From the NCBI GenBank assembly GCA_020028595.1, contig JAIBHQ010000035.1:1-7290 (forward strand): DNA of 7,290 nucleotides, in the 5' to 3' direction. Position 1 is the first letter of the stretch, and every line of letters starts with the position of its first letter. Both the position numbers and the translations under genes were made by a program. The notes under the pieces were generated by a model that saw only the letters and a program-made list of their open reading frames with translations, was not told the DNA's origin and did no database searches. This stretch comes from Nitrospirota bacterium (lineage in GTDB: Bacteria > Nitrospirota > Nitrospiria > Nitrospirales > Nitrospiraceae). Shown piece after piece: positions 7,211 through 7,290 of this stretch.

Positions 7211-7290
7211 GACCGGTGATGAAGGGTAAGCCTCTCAGGCTGGCCGATAATGCATTGGAATAAAAAGGATGCCTGGATTAGGCCACCACC
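7211..7290. other. Intergenic tail with a weak stem-loop, no gene supported
   Basis: The 80 bases after the dehydrogenase stop hold a short imperfect hairpin at 7225-7245 (core stem AGCCT/AGGCT, loop CTC). It is not followed by a T-run on the plus strand, so it is a poor intrinsic terminator. An ATG at 7269 opens a frame to the window edge but is too short to judge. Confidence 0.3.

Noticed and set aside
7225..7245. Hairpin after the dehydrogenase as an intrinsic terminator
   Set aside because: The stem core is only five base pairs and no T-run follows it, so termination is not supported.
7269..7290. Possible gene start (ATG) at the right edge
   Set aside because: Only seven codons are visible, and the purine-rich stretch touches the ATG with no proper spacing, so it cannot be supported.

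Overview
The window looks like chromosomal core sequence from a GC-rich bacterium. Three genes lie head to tail on the minus strand and one gene diverges from them on the plus strand. The mix of guaB-guaA, a very large protein of NHL propellers and Ig-like/FN3 domains, and GCTGA/TCAGC-rich intergenic repeats suggests Nitrospirota (Nitrospira-like). That lineage call is an inference from remembered gene style, not a search result.

Minus strand, in transcription order: a sigma70-type promoter (6151-6179) and a strong ribosome binding site precede a 982-residue protein (3124-6072). This protein is built from two FN3-plus-six-bladed NHL propeller modules, with an extra Ig-like domain in the second. 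Fourteen bases after its stop comes guaB (IMP dehydrogenase, 1643-3109). After a 119-base gap holding an imperfect inverted repeat comes guaA (GMP synthase, 1523 down to the window edge). guaA lacks only about its last ten residues. GuaB makes XMP from IMP and GuaA aminates XMP to GMP, so these two genes form the complete guanine branch of purine synthesis. No terminator or convincing internal promoter is visible, so all three genes are probably co-transcribed.

Plus strand: a D-2-hydroxyacid dehydrogenase of the glyoxylate/hydroxypyruvate reductase type (6242-7210) is transcribed divergently from the shared 169-base region at 6073-6241. The last 80 bases hold no gene I can support.

The points most worth a second look are: (1) the apparently leaderless, duplicated NHL/FN3 protein tightly linked to guaB; and (2) the guaB-guaA intergenic inverted repeat, whose downstream arm contains the guaA ribosome binding site. 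I see no CRISPR array, transposon, tRNA, rRNA or clearly new multi-gene system.
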